A DNA stretch of 64,000 nt from Lindgomyces ingoldianus. Lineage: Eukaryota; Ascomycota; Dothideomycetes; Pleosporales; Lindgomycetaceae. The stretch covers positions 833,241 to 897,240 of the forward strand of contig NW_022985192.1 of the NCBI RefSeq assembly GCF_010093535.1. Reading direction: 5' to 3'. Below the pieces are notes generated by a model, which saw nothing but the letters and a program-made list of their open reading frames with translations, had not been told where the DNA came from and did no database searches. How positions within the stretch are numbered: the stretch's first letter is position 1; each line of letters opens with the position of its first letter. The position numbers were made by a program, and so were the translations under genes. Below are positions 1-12,851 of the stretch, in pieces.

Positions 1-279
1 TATAGCTACTACCACCTTAGACATCAGCATAACAGGTGCTTTAGCTGCTGGCACCAGATAGACCCCTACAGCAACTAAAGAAGCATAAAATTAGTAGATA
101 CTTTATCTCTAAAACAAGCTTAAACAGCTTAAACAACACCTCTAGCTTTAAGCATAATAAAGACTCTTAAATGTCTACTAGATCTAAGCCCTCTAGCTAG
201 AAGTAGCTAACCTTAGAAATATTACTTAAAAAAGAACTAGTATTAAGTCTAAAAAGACTCTACGCTTAGCCCCTCTTAA

Positions 280-840
280 AGTGTTTAATAGCTCTGCTAA
301 AGATTTAAAACCTTTCTTTACTAAATGCTACCTCTACATGCAATACAATAAAGGTGCCTTTAGAATAAATAAAGAAATAATTTCATAGATAAGCTTATAT
401 TTAAAAGAATTACCTGCTATTTAGTTCTAACCTTACACTAATAACTAGATAAACTATAAGGCAAATAGTAAACTTTTACCTCTAAAAACACAAAAAGTCT
501 TTAATAACCTTAATTTATTTAAAGCAGCTCTAACTATAATTTATAGGCTAGTTAACAAAGAAAAATAAGTAGTTAATAAAATAAACGCTCTCTAACAGAG
601 CAATAGCTCTGTCTAACAATATGCAGCCTGTTTTAGGGAGCTGCTAGCTATCTGCAGATAGACAGATAAGAAAGCTGTAGGATAAATGTTCTATAAAGGG
701 CTTTTAGACACTATTAAGAACAAATTTACTTATAATAAGAAGCCTAAAAGCTTTAAAGATTACATTAAAAAAGTACTTACCTATAACAAAAGACATACTA
801 AGCAACATAGTAAAAAAAAAAAAGGCTAGACAACTATAAA
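280..840 (+). pseudogene. gag remnant of G1
   Basis: Reading through stops gives a typical fungal gypsy Gag core: a KPFFTKCYLYMQYN-like start near 308, then NKFTYNKKPKSF and a K/R-rich tail near 720-820. The same core recurs at 32540-33130 and, on the minus strand, at 33600-35200 and 26450-27850. Cysteine-containing stretches at about 1010-1230 and 1400-1470 could be the zinc-knuckle region, but they are too damaged to assign. Confidence 0.65.
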
Positions 841-3059
841 ACCTAACTAGTTTTAAAAAAAGAAAAAAACTTTATAAATTAATAGTAAACCTATAGACCT
901 TAGTTACACTAAACATACACATAGCTTCTCTAAAAAAAAAAAGCAGTACCTCTAAAAGTATAAAGCCACCTCTAAATAAGAAATAAAAGAAATAGCTAAA
1001 GAAAAAGGCATACTTTAACTATAAAAAAGTAGGTTACTTTTATTAGAAATGCCTAGACTCTAAACAACTAGAAAATAAAAATAGCAGATTAACTATAAAA
1101 GTAATGCATATAGAATAAGGCCTAACAGGACAGGAGATCTTAGAAAGGCTAGACAAACACCTCTGCTAGTAATGTAGAGACAATTACAAATCTAAAAGAT
1201 GCCTAATAGAATACTAGAAAGTTAAGGTACAAAACAGTAATAAAGTCTTTAGAGCACTAAAACAAGCTACTACCTATAAGAGATAGCAAGGCTACACCTA
1301 AGCTACAACATACATTATAAATGTTAAAGAAGAGAAAGAAAAGTTTTTTTTAAAACAACTAATAATAGAAATCTCTACTTAAGAACTAAGATATTAATTT
1401 ACTTACAGAAACTGCTAGAAATGTAGCAACACACACTGTCTAAAAGACTGCAGAAAGTTAATGTACAAAGTACACATTAATAATAATGTTAAAACCTATA
1501 GTATACTAAAAGAAATTGCTAAGACACATTACACAGTTATAAACATAAATAAATAATAAAAAATATTCTAGAAAATTTTTAAAAAGAGTAAGAGCCTTAA
1601 CTAGTAATACACACTACTACTAACACTAAATCTATGCTAAGAACAAGCTAACACACCTCCCTTAGCATTAGCTATTACTTAGAAAGATCTAGAAACCTAA
1701 TAAGATAAAAAATACTACATTCCCTATAAAAGTAGGTAACACAATAAATTTTATTGCACTTACTAGAACTACCTGTTATAAATAATAAGAACTAAGAAAT
1801 ACCCTAGATAGACATAGGTTTAGCTAATACTAGTACAAAACAACCTTAAGAAATGCCTCTATGCATAGTACTTATGCAGCAGTAAGTACTGCATTAAGCA
1901 CTAGCTAACTAAGCATAAGGCTAGCTAGTAGCCACACAGAACACAGGAAAGTTTATCTAAGAATAACACACTAGCTAGCATAGCATCTACCTGCAAAATG
2001 CTACACTGCCTCTACTGCAAAAACAGTATAGATTACAAATAAGAACTATAGACAGAATGTAACAATAAAGTAGCATGCATGTTCTACTACTTTTAATAGA
2101 GAGCACACTAACAGAATAATTAGATGCTATATTACTATAAAATAAAAAACGCCTAGTGTACTGTGTTAAAATGCATAATACTAGGACACTAAGAATATAA
2201 GGTATAATTAGACTAAATTACAGAATATAAAAACACAGCTAAGACTATTAACAAAGATAATAAAATAAACTATAAAGAAATACCCTATAAACTCTACATT
2301 CTTATTACAGTTAGATAAAGACTAGGATAAAGCCTAACAACTAAAATTACCCTCTAATAACTAGGCTAGAAATAGAAAGAACTTACCCTAATTAACAGCA
2401 AATGCACATTTATAGTAATTAATTTAAAATAAGTTAACTAGAATAACATACCCTTCTAACAAAAAAAAACCTTTTTAAGGTATCTCTAGCTAACGCCTTA
2501 TTAATAAAATATAAAGCAGAATAAATCTAACTTAAAATAAAAAAACTTATTACTAAAGCTAAAGAAACTAAGGACTAGATATCTTTTAACATATTACTAC
2601 TAGGAGACAAATACTAGGCAATACTAGGCTACAACTAGCTATATAAGCATAACCTAGCAATTAACTAGCAAACTATGTCCCTAACTAGCTAAGATAATAC
2701 AGAAATAGCATAATTAGCATCTTATAAAGACTTTAGCACCTACTAATAAGAAAAGCTAAAAAAGTTCCCCTACTAAAAACTAAAAGCTTAGGCTGTCTAC
2801 CTAATAAAAAAAAAACTAGAAGAAATCTCCTTTAAAAAGTTTAAAAAGAAATAAGACCTTAATTAGGTTAAAATCTATTAAATATCTTAAAAAACAAGCA
2901 AACTACTAGAAGAATATTAAGACTATAAGAATATGTTTAAGACCCTAGAAGATCTAGAAGAACTACTACTACATTAGCCCTAGGACCACATAATTAACTT
3001 TAAACTAAACCTATAACTAAAAACTTATAAACTACAACCCCTAACAAAAGCCTAAAAAG

Positions 3060-3424
3060 ACGCCTTACAAGAATATATAGACAGAATGCTAGCCTAAAGA
3101 CACATTAAAGAAAGTAACAGTCTAATAGCATTAGCAGTAGTTTTTATAAAAAAGAAGAACAGCAAGGTAAAAGTATATTAAGATTACTAAACCCTAAATA
3201 ATAACACTATAAAAAATTAGTATTTCTTACTAATTATTTAAAATATTATAAACTAGCTTAAAGGAACTAAACACTTTACTAAATTTAATGTCTAAGATAG
3301 ATTTAATAAAATAAGGATTAAAAAAAGACATAAATAGATAATAGCCTTTTAAACTCTAAAAAGACTATATAAACTTCTTATTATGCTATTTAGCTTAACT
3401 AACGCCTTAGCAACCTTCTAATAA
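3060..3424 (+). pseudogene. G1 reverse transcriptase, N-terminal part
   Basis: The broken frame shows RT landmarks in order: YIDRMLA, ESNSLIALAVVFIKKK, a TLNNNTIKN block, then LIMLFSLTNALATF just before 3424. These match RT motifs 1-4 of Ty3/gypsy pol. The gene is cut at the GTTAT target site of G2 and continues at 9104. Confidence 0.8.
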
Positions 3425-3429
3425 GTTAT

Positions 3430-3747
3430 TGTCACGATTGTGCACGAGTAAGGTTATAGAGCTTCACGGAGGTCTAGTTTAATTACTAGGTGAGGTATCA
3501 TGGTAGGTACAAGACGTTGTGTGAGGAATAGGAAGGTTTAGAAGGAAATTAGCAATTAAATACTTAGCTTAGAAGTCTAAGCGCTTTAAGTATAAATTAA
3601 GCCTGTTCTAGGTTTAGTTAGTGTTAAAGTAGTTTATGCTTAAGTTTATGTCTATGTTATGTTGTGTTTATGTTAGACATGCACTAATAATACTCTAGTA
3701 CGCGTCTAATACAGTTATGTCTAGGATCTAGGGAGGATACTGTAACA
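3430..3747 (-). repeat. G2 left (3') LTR
   Basis: It starts TGTCACGATTG and ends GATACTGTAACA. Compared with the right LTR by eye there are about 30 differences, all but one of them transitions. In the left half this copy mostly carries the unmutated base; in the right half it mostly carries the mutated one. The outer end is therefore the cleaner end. Confidence 0.93.
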
Positions 3748-4229
3748 CAACCCCCCCCCCCCCCTTATTAGGAAGGGAATTCTTTACATTAGTAGTTCTA
3801 GCATTAGGTTGTCTTTATTAGGGTACAGGTTTAGTTTAGATAGGTATTAGGCGTGGAATTAGGTTACTGCAGAGTTCTCTTACAAGGCTTTTGTAGGTTT
3901 CTATAACAGTTTGTTGTATCTAGTCTATTTTATAAAGTATTTATAGATATGTTTTTTTTATTAAACTAAATCTATTTAACATCTTCTATAACATATTCTA
4001 GTTTATTATTTATAATAACAGGTTTAAGTAGCAGGTTTAGCTGTCTAGGTAAATAGTTAGATTTAGAGGCTACTTAGCGCAGCAATAATACGTAGAACAC
4101 AGGGTGTATCTTTATGCTGTTAGGTAGGATTAATTAGTAAGCATGCAATAAGACTATATAAGCTACTATAAAGGGGCTAAAGTTCTTCTAATTAAGTTTT
4201 TTTAATTATTAGTTTATTTAGATATTTCT

Positions 4230-5100
4230 AGCGTCTAGCTAGACCTTCTTGCTAGCTGCATACGCAGGGGCAGAGGTTTAGGATTAGTTTGCGTACTCTT
4301 ATTAAAAAGCTTAAGCCTATGTAAGCTTTTTATAAATGTATTTAGATATGTTTTAGATCTTATTAATAAGTCTATTTATATTTATTACTTATATAAATTA
4401 ATAAGTTAGTTAGGGGGTATTTAAAAGTAGTTTAAATCTTATTTAGAGGTAGTATCTGTAGTTTGCTAAGAATAGAAATACTTATGTTAATTTAGATATT
4501 ATGTTATTAGCTTTAAACTATGCTGTAGCTAACTATTTTACCTAGTTATCCTACTAGTAGTTTATATACACTTATAAGACTTATTTTATTACAGCATTTA
4601 CATTCTTAGTCTAGCTGTTAGTCTCTAGGTAAAAAGCTGTAGATAAATAGAGGACAATTTAGAGCTGTTTACAGAGTTTGTCCTAGAAGGCTAAGACAAA
4701 CTATGTACCTCTGTCTAATATAATTATGTTAGGCAGGCTATAGTAAACCTATATGTATTAGTAGAATAACTAGGCTATATTAGGGGCAGTTATAGAGGAA
4801 CATAGTATTAGGTGTTAATACTTAGTTAAGTAATTAATAACTACTATAATATTTATATACTCTTTAGATAAAGGTAGGTCTATAATAAAATTAATTAATA
4901 TATCTTTTTAAGCTTATTTAAAAATTAGGAGCAGTTTAAGCAGGCTATTATACCTTTCTTAAAAGGCCTTTACTTTACAGTAAGTATAGCAACATAATAC
5001 GTATTAGCGTACAGTATGGAACATGCGGGGCCAGTAGTACTCTCTCTGTAGTAGGTTGAGAGTCTTTCCTCTGCCTAGGTGTCCTCTAATAGGCAAGTTG
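4230..5100 (-). pseudogene. G2 integrase remnant
   Basis: On the minus strand, reading through stops, DKLCKQL is followed by LSTAFYLETNSQTKNVNAV and AFKANN-type sequence at about 4690-4480. That is the distal part of a gypsy integrase core. It lies downstream of RT in the element's own direction, as expected for Ty3/gypsy. Confidence 0.7.
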
Positions 5101-5539
5101 TGTACAATTTAGAGTAGTTTAATTCTTAGTTTGTTAGAATTAGAGATTATAAGTTAGTTATAGTAATATAGCTTACTATTTTAGTTTTTGTAGTTAGCTA
5201 GTGTTACCTTCTTTAACTAACTAGCGCTGTTTTAGAGCAGGTCTAAGGTTTCTTAAATAAATTTATTATTTAGATACTTATTAGTAATAATTTAATTAAT
5301 TGTCTAATCTGTTTTGTTTAGGTTAAGGTCTAAAAATAGCTTAAGTTAGAGCAGAGTTTAGTGTTAAGCCTTTTACACTTCTTTCTAAGCAAGGACGTCT
5401 TAGGATCGCCTTGTAAGGGCATCTAGTTTCCCTCTGTCTTAACTAGAATAATAAGTAATCTTAAAATTAAAATAGAACAGGTATTTAGACTAATAAGCTT
5501 ATTAGTAGCTAAGTTATTTTATAGTTGCAAAGTACTGCA

Positions 5540-6560
5540 AGTTCTTATAGTTAGATAGAACCTATATTAGATGCGCTGCACCTTCTAGTTTAGGTTGCTA
5601 TTATTTAAAGCAGCGTACTATAGCAAGTAATTTCTTATTATAGATTTTATAATTGCCTTCTGCAGGACTTATTCTTTTTAAGAAATATGTGATAGGCCTA
5701 ATAGTCCTATCTAGCTTAGTCTAGAAGAGAACTCCTGCTACTATGTAGTCTAAGGCATTAGCTTCTACAAGTATTAGTAGTTTAAAGTTAAAGTAGCAGA
5801 GTATTAAAGCTTTAGTAAAGGCTTTTTTTAGCTAGTTAAAGGACTATTAGTAATTTAAGTTAAAGTTAAATTAAATCTCTTTTTTAGTAAGTGTAATTAT
5901 AGGGCTTACTTACTATAAAAAGTTATTAATAAATTATTAGTAAAAGTTAGTAAATCTTATAAAGGCTTAAACATTTTTTATGTCCTTTAGGTATTACTAA
6001 TCTAGCACAGTCTAAACTTTAACAGGGTCTATTTAGATGCTATCTGTAGAGATTACATATTCTAAATACATAACCTTTAATTAGTAGAACTTACATTTGT
6101 CTATGTTAAGTTGTAGACCTGCTTCTTCTATAGCCTTTAGCACTAAGCGTACATGCTGTTTATGCTCTAAAAGGCTATTGCTGTAGATTAGAATGTTGTT
6201 AATATACGCAGTGTAGAACATGTCTAGGTAGAGTTAGAGCAAGTTGTTTACAAAATGTTAAAAAGTACTAGGCGCGTTAGCTAAGCTAAAGGGCATTACT
6301 AGGTACTTAAATAGTCTATATTAGGTCTAAAATGCTGTTAGCTACTTGTTGCCCTTTACTATCCTTAGCTTATTAAAAGTAGTAATAATATTTAACTTTA
6401 TAAAATACTTTGCTTTACTTAGTTAGCTTAGGGTTTTTTATAAAAAAAAAATTAAGTATTAGTTTTTAATAGTAACAGCATTTAGTCCTTAGTAGTTAAT
6501 GCAGAATTAAAGCCTACCTTTAGGTTTCTTTACAAATAGTATAAGTAACACTACTAGTAA
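5540..6560 (-). pseudogene. G2 reverse transcriptase and RNase H remnant
   Basis: Minus-strand reading at about 6300-6080 gives MPFSLANAPSTFQHFVNNLL, then LYLDMFYTAYINNILIYS (the YxDD region, with both aspartates now N) and AGLQLNIDKCKFY. These are RT motifs 4-6. The RNase H part lies at lower coordinates and is badly eroded. Between about 6600 and 8780 lie the protease and gag regions, where I could not follow a frame with confidence. Confidence 0.75.
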
Positions 6561-8780
6561 AAAGCTAGCTTAAATAAACTCTTTTTCTAGGTTCTTATTA
6601 AGGTATTTTTAAAGCACTTTTAATTTGTTTAGTAACATCTTATATAGTGGCCTATAACTAGGTTGTTTACTAGGCTTAAGAGTTATCTAGTAATTATATA
6701 GATGTTGTATTAAAAGCTTATTAAACTTGTCTTAAAAGAAGACATACAACAGGTTGTAGTAGTTTTAAGGGACTATTATCCTTAAGTTAGTGCGTTTTTA
6801 AGGAGCTAAAGCTTAGTCTATATTAGAAATTATAACTGTGTAGATTTTGTAATCTAGTTATTAAGCTAGAGTTATAAATAGGGTAAGTTCTATGTAGTAA
6901 ATGTCTATCTACTGTTTAAGTCCTAGTTTATGTTTAAATTAAGTAAGTAGAAATTTCTTAAAAGCTTCTTCTTTTTTAAGTTTAAGTAGTTGTTAAATTA
7001 TTTTATGTAGCTTATTTTAGTAAGAGGCCTAGCTTATTAGCCTTACTTAGGTAGTTCTTTTTTAAGTTATTAAAGAGTAGGTCTAGGGACCTTCTATATT
7101 AAGTGCTACTTAGGTGTTATTTAGGTGTGAGCGTAAGCATATATTTTAGCATTAAAAAGAGTTAAAGTTTAGGACTTACTTTTAGTAATTAAAGGCAACC
7201 TTATGCTAATACAGCTATAGTTGTTCTAAGATTAGGTTATAATATTCTGTGTTTATTACATAGAGCTTAATCTGCTCTTTATAGTGTTAGTAAGTAATTA
7301 TAACAGTTATAGTACAGGAGATAGAACCTTTTTTAAGTTATTTTTTATTAAATCTAGTTAGGTAAATTATTTAGGTAAGTAGTGTTAATTAAAGATTTAG
7401 TTTATACACTAGTTCTTTATTAATGTAACTTATGCTGTTTGCTTCTAAGTTAATAAAAGCCTATATTAAAGCTAATATAGTTTTTTATTATAAACATATA
7501 AGAATATTAACTTAGTACTTCTAGTTGTTAGTAGGGGACTTAGCCTATAGGTTAGCAGAGATCTAGTGTTAAATTAGTCCTAGAGGGCAACTTAGCCCTA
7601 GGACAAGCCTTTTTGCAGGCTCCTACTGCTATAGCTGCGGCTATGTTAAGAGTAGCAAAGGGGATTAAGGCTTAAATATAAGTTAGAGCTCTTATAGAAA
7701 CAAGATTAAAATAGTAAGAATCTTTAATAAGTGCTAGCAGCGCTACTTGCGCAGACTTAAAAAAGAGAAATAAAGCAGTTTTAGAAGATATAACTATGCT
7801 TACTACACTTAAAGTATTAACTTTTTTTTCTATAATCTTTACACTTTCTAGAACTAACTAGAGCATAATTTAAATTAATTTTTATTCTGTTAAAGTCCTT
7901 ATTTGCAACTACGCTAGTTTAGGGGCGTATTAGGGCTTGTACAGGGAGGAACCTTATGTTATTATTGTAGGTAGCAATTAGGTTTACATACGCGTTAAGG
8001 TTGTTTAGAAGGGGTTCTTCTACTATAGCGCGTTGTAGTTTAGTTAAGAGGGAGTTATATAAGGCTGCAATTAGACCTATCTTATTTAGGCCTATATTAA
8101 ATGCAAGTTAGCAGAACTTAGTAAAGTGTAAAGTAAAGCTTTTTTTTTTTTATTATAAAGTGTTTAGGTAACTTAGGGCTATTAACTTTTTATTTAAGTC
8201 TCTATAAGTTGCTTACAAAAACACTATAAATTAATCTAGGTTAATAATATCTTTATTTATTAGTAAGTTAATTAAGGCTGTTATATTATAGTTAAGTTAA
8301 AAGTAAGCATATAGTAACTAAGAGCGTTTAGAGGGGAATTAGTCTACATTTCCTTTAAGTTTGTATTAGAGCTTATGTAAGAAAGAAAGTAGGTCTTTCT
8401 ATTTTCTATTAAACAGTAGGGGATTAGGGAGTTAGTTAGATTTTATTACTAGGTTAAAAGGGTTACAGGTTATAGGCAGTGTTAAGTAGAAGGGAGTTAA
8501 GCTATCTCTAGACTTCTAAGTAGGCTTTAAGGCTAGTAAGTTCTTAGTTCCTACTACTATAATAAAAGTTAAGGCAGAAACAGACTGCTTAATAATATAA
8601 AGCTATTTTTTAAAGTCTTTTTAAAAAGCTTTAAAGCTTATAATGTAGCAGCTTTTTTATAAAGTAAGCGCTTTTTAGAAGGCTTCTTAGCTTACTCTAA
8701 TAGCTTAGAGTTATATAAGTACTAAGCTTATTAGATTAGATTTAGAGGCTATTCTTAGCTAAAGTTTTAACATAACATAA

Positions 8781-9098
8781 TGTTATAATTATGCACAAGT
8801 AAGGTTATAAAGCTTTACAGAGGTCTAGTTTAATTACTACGTAAGGTATTATAGTAGGTATAAGACGTTATGTAAGGAACAGAAAGGTTTAGAAGAAAAT
8901 TAGTAATTAAATACTTAGCTTAGAAGTCTAAGCGCTTTAGGTATAAATTAAGCCTGTTTTAGGTTTAGTTAGTGTTAAGGCAGTTTATGCTTAAGTTTAT
9001 ATCTGTGTTGTGTTGTGTTTGTGTTAGACGTGCACTAATAATACTCTAGTACGCGTCTAATACAGTTATGTCTAGGATCCAGGGAGGATACTGTGACA
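8781..9098 (-). repeat. G2 right (5') LTR
   Basis: It starts TGTTATAATTATG and ends GATACTGTGACA, with the same 318-bp length as its partner. The mutation pattern mirrors the left LTR: the inner (left) end is mutated and the outer (right) end is nearly clean. Confidence 0.93.
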
Positions 9099-9103
9099 GT
9101 TAT

Positions 9104-9960
9104 TAACACTGCACTTAACCTCTATTTAGACATATTTGCACTTGTGTACTTAGATAATGTCCTAATATACGCTAAAAACAACTAAGCAGATTACATAACT
9201 AAAGTAAAACTTATACTTAATTAACTTTAATAATATAGACTTTACTTATAACTAGAAAAATATAAATTTAACATATAAAAAACTAAATACCTAGAATTTA
9301 TTATTAATAAGAAAGAAATAAAGATAGACCTTACTAAGGTAGAAAAGGTACTTAACTAGCTAACACTAATAACAGTAACAGAAATTAAAGGATTTCTAGG
9401 CCTTACTAGCTACATACAAAGAATAATTAAGGATTACTTAAAAATAGCACTTCTCTTTACAGACGCTACCTTAAAAGAAATAGCAACTTAAAAATTCTAA
9501 TAAACACTAGAAATAAAAGAAGCCTTTTAAAAGCTAAAACAAATAATAATAAGCTACCCTGTCCTTAGAATGTACAACCCCTTATTAGAAACAAAAGTAC
9601 ACACAGATGCCTCTCTAAAAGCAGAAGAAGCAGCACTCTCCTAAAAACAAGAAAACAGTTAATAGCATCTAGTAGCCTACTACTTAGCAAAATTTGCACT
9701 ATTAGAGCAAAAATACACTATCCCTAATAAAGAACTAAAAGCTATAGTTAATACATGCAAAAACTAAAAAGTAAAACTCTAAGGGCTTAGTTAATAATTT
9801 ATAATCTTTACTAACTATGTAAACTTTATTACCTTCTTTACTACTAAGAAACTATTACTTATGCATGTACAATAGGCTATAAAACTTGCTTAATTTAACT
9901 TTGTTATTAAACATGTAGCAGGAAGTAGTAACTAACAGGCTAATGCCTTAAGTAGGCGCG
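9104..9960 (+). pseudogene. G1 reverse transcriptase C-terminal part and RNase H
   Basis: Immediately after G2 the RT continues with INTALNLYLDIFALVYLDN, the region of the catalytic YxDD box, where the second aspartate position now reads N. A thumb-like KGFLGLTSYIQRIIKDY follows at about 9390, then RNase H with TKVHTDASL at about 9590 and IPNKELKAIV at about 9725. The stops are the TAG/TAA types expected from mutation of TGG, CAG and CGA codons. Confidence 0.8.
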
Positions 9961-10089
9961 CAGACTATTTTAAAACTAATAAAAAGAATTCTAAGAAATT
10001 TAAAATCTTTAGAGAAACTCTAGAAGGACTAGTCTATAAAGGACTTAACCTAAAAAAACTACTATGTTCCTTTATAATAATTAAATAAA

Positions 10090-10850
10090 GATAGAAAAAC
10101 TTAATAAAAGAATATTATAAAGCCTCTATGTTTAGACACCTAAGAATTAGGTTGCTATAAAAAAAATTAAAACTACTATACTCTAAAAGGTACTTTAATT
10201 AAAACACCTATATACTAAAGTCCTATAAGAATGTAATATTTATAATAAGAATAACCTGTAAAGGCACAAACCTTATAGATTACTCTAGCTAATTACAGCA
10301 CCTAGCTAACTATAGACAATAATAACTATAGACTTTATAACTAGACTACCACCCTTACATAAGCCTAGCACTAAAAGACTCTGTAATATAATTACATAAG
10401 TTATAAATAAAACTACTAAGTTTATTTACTTATAGCTATTAAAGAAAACTATTACAGCTAAAGAATTTATGTTTAAACTAGAAAAAAATATCTTTGCTAC
10501 TTATAGCTGCTCTAAAATTATTATCTTTAATTATAACAAATTATTTACTAGTAAATTCTAGACAGCCTTAATTAAGCACCTTAGAATTAACTATAGACTC
10601 TTTACTTCTTACTACCTATAAACAGACAGACAAACAGAAAAAATAAACATAAAAGTTAAAAAATTCTTATAAAAATACATCTTATATAAATAAACAGACT
10701 AGGCAAAATAGCTGCTAATAGCATAGTTTGTTATTAACACCTTAGAATTAGCTACTACTAAGGAAACCCTATATAAAGCTAATTTTAGTTATTCTTTATA
10801 ATATAAGCTTTACAGCTTATAGTTAACTAATCCCCTAGAAGCTATAAATT
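10090..10850 (+). pseudogene. G1 integrase remnant
   Basis: Integrase core landmarks are visible through stops: KYSTIFTYSY-like and SKIIIFNYNKLFTSKF around 10510-10560, TDRQTEKINIKVKKFL near 10625, and INTLELATTKETLYKANF near 10735. This is the usual tail of a gypsy integrase catalytic domain. The coding frame is destroyed. Confidence 0.75.
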
Positions 10851-11169
10851 GCACAACTAAACTCTTAGAGATACATTAGAAACTTACTAAAAAAGCCTAA
10901 TTAGCCTAAGAAGCTATAAAGAAAGCAGTAAACTAAAAAAGAAAATCTACACTAGAAATACACCTAAATAATTATGTATACTTAGACATAAAAGACCTTA
11001 AAACACTACAACCCTCTAAAAAATTAGCAGAGAAACATATAGAACTATACTAAGTTATATAAACACGCCTTAGCATTTGCAAGCTTAAATTACTAAAAGA
11101 AATGCAAATACACTCTTAGTTCTATGTTTTTAAGCTTAAACTTACACCTAAAACTATTCTACTTACAAC

Positions 11170-11380
11170 TACTAAATAAAAAGAAGAAGAAAAGGAGTAT
11201 AAAGTAAAGAAAATTCTAAATTATAAAAAAAATAAGTACTTAGTAAAATAAAAAGAATAGCTTACTAGCAAAAACACTTAGAAACTTATTAAAAGCCTAA
11301 CAAACGCTTCTTAGGCCTTTTATAAATACCTAGAGTCCCTTCTAAATAAAACTATTCTAGAGAAAGCTCTCTAAACTAGA
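11170..11380 (+). pseudogene. G1 chromodomain remnant
   Basis: After the integrase, an acidic EEEEKEYKVKKILNY stretch is followed by NKYLVK and a KLIKSLTNASQAFYKYLES-like end. This has the size and spacing of a chromovirus chromodomain. In this group the domain recognises heterochromatin marks and steers integration, which fits the clustering of elements here. The family role is known; the link to this locus is inferred. Confidence 0.65.
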
Positions 11381-12015
11381 AAGCACTATTATTAATTAAA
11401 ACTGCAGCAGCATTAGCTAGCTACAATGTAGGAAGTCTACAACCCTTTAATATAAGCTAAGGAGAAGGAAGACCTGCTGCTTTTGCCTTAAGCGCTTTAA
11501 GCTTATTTAATAATAAAAGGTTTTTTTTTAGATACTTTACCTTTTAATCTACTAAAACTTTTAACTATTTTTAAACCTGTTCTTGCTAAGCTATAAAGGA
11601 CTAAAGACGCTTTAAGGACTTAGCCTGTTTTTACATCTCTTTTTTTTTTCTTTTATCTCTTTCTTTTTAGCTACCTTTAGCTCCCCTAGCAGTTTCTTTT
11701 TTTTACACTCTAGGCAATTTTAAGCTGCATTAGAAACAAAAGCATTATAATAACTACCCTTTTGCACGCACTCTACGCACTTGTCTAATAACAGGGACAT
11801 CACGCAGGAAGAACTATAAGACTAGTAAAGACTATAAAGACGCATTTTTATACAACAATAAAAATTAAGACAAGTAATAGTATAAAGGCAATAGGCAACA
11901 GCAGAAGTACAAGAAACCTAATAAGGCATAGTTAAAAAAGATAAATATTAAATAAGCCTTTAAAGACAGAAATGCACTAGCTAAAAAAAAAATTTAACAC
12001 TTATAATAAAAAAAA

Positions 12016-12672
12016 TGTAACAGCAAGGACGCTAACTAGAAGAGAAGCCTACGTGTTATAGCTAATAGTTAGACTATAATAACCTAACTAGTTATCCTAC
12101 ACAGCCTAAACAATGTTAGATAGAAGGCACTTAGCCCTACACTAAACAAATTATGTAATAGGACAGATAAAAAATAGCTTTAGCTTTTAAATAAAAGCCT
12201 TGCAGAGTGCACTGTCTAATAAGGACTAAAGCATTATAGGCAATGCAGGCATTGCAGGTAGTTGCAGGCAATGCATGCAACACCTGCAACGCATGCAAAC
12301 GCATGCAAGCCCTATGTATATAGTCTTAATTATAACTATAGTTAAAAGGTTATAATTACTATTAAGTTTATTATTTAGTCTTTACTATTTAATAAACTAA
12401 GAGGCATTAAAACTTTTATAAAGAGGACATTACTGCCTTGTATATCTTGCACTATATATACTTCCACTCCTATCCTTACAGATCAGGTTTGCTAGCTCCC
12501 TATACAGCTACTAGGACAAACTACAACCTGCCTTCTTTATCTCGCCCTACCTGTACTCTGCTCGACAGACTGTACACCCGATCTAGCTAAGTTCTACCCC
12601 TTCTCCGCTAACCACACCTTAGGCCGACGTACTCCCGAAAATACCATTTCGCCGGAGTAAGGATTGTAACAT
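12016..12672 (+). repeat. 3' LTR of G1
   Basis: The block begins TGTAACAGCAAGG and ends GGATTGTAACA. It contains a TATA box (ACTATATATA, 12451-12460) and, about 145 bp upstream, a cluster of GCATGC palindromes (12273-12306). The last 250 bp keep TCG, CGA and TCA and are far less mutated than the start, as at the outer ends of the other LTRs here. The left boundary is inferred from the TG...CA rule because the 5' LTR is not available. Confidence 0.55.
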
Positions 12673-12851
12673 AAGCTCCCTTAAGCTCCCTAGACTTGTG
12701 GCCTGTTCTCCTATTAGACAACGCACTTCTCTATTACTGCAGGCAGCTGTGCTGCTTCTGTGTCCTCTAATTAGTCTATAAGCAAGCCCTGCCCTAATCT
12801 AGCTAGATTATAGAGCACTGCTAGTAGAGTTACGCTAGTCTAACTGTAGAC
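12673..12851 (-). repeat. partial 3' LTR of C1
   Basis: This is about 180 bp matching the outer end of the LTR at 27899-28490 (the part at about 28300-28490, ending CTGTAACA). The remainder of the LTR is missing where G1 ends. A pyrimidine stretch (CCCCTTCTCC) just inside is a candidate polypurine tract on the other strand. Confidence 0.75.

Larger units (their letters stand above)
3430..9098 (-). mobile_element. G2: complete RIP-mutated Ty3/gypsy element nested in G1
   Basis: Two LTRs of exactly 318 bp (3430-3747 and 8781-9098) bound 5.0 kb of internal sequence. A perfect 5-bp TSD, GTTAT, lies at 3425-3429 and 9099-9103. A C14 run at 3751-3764, directly inside the left LTR, is the polypurine tract read from the other strand, so the element runs right to left. 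RT (about 5540-6560) and integrase (about 4430-4690 and beyond) are visible on the minus strand. All frames are interrupted. Confidence 0.93.
1..12672 (+). mobile_element. G1: RIP-mutated Ty3/gypsy chromovirus, 5' end outside window
   Basis: This is a degenerate LTR retrotransposon read on the plus strand through many TAG/TAA stops. Domains appear in gypsy order: gag, protease region, reverse transcriptase, RNase H, integrase and a C-terminal chromodomain. Element G2 sits inside the RT region (3430-9098), and the RT reading resumes right after the duplicated GTTAT at 9099. A terminal repeat ending in TGTAACA closes the element at 12672; the 5' LTR lies beyond the window start. No frame is open, so the element is dead. 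The integrase followed by a chromodomain places it with the chromoviruses. Confidence 0.85.
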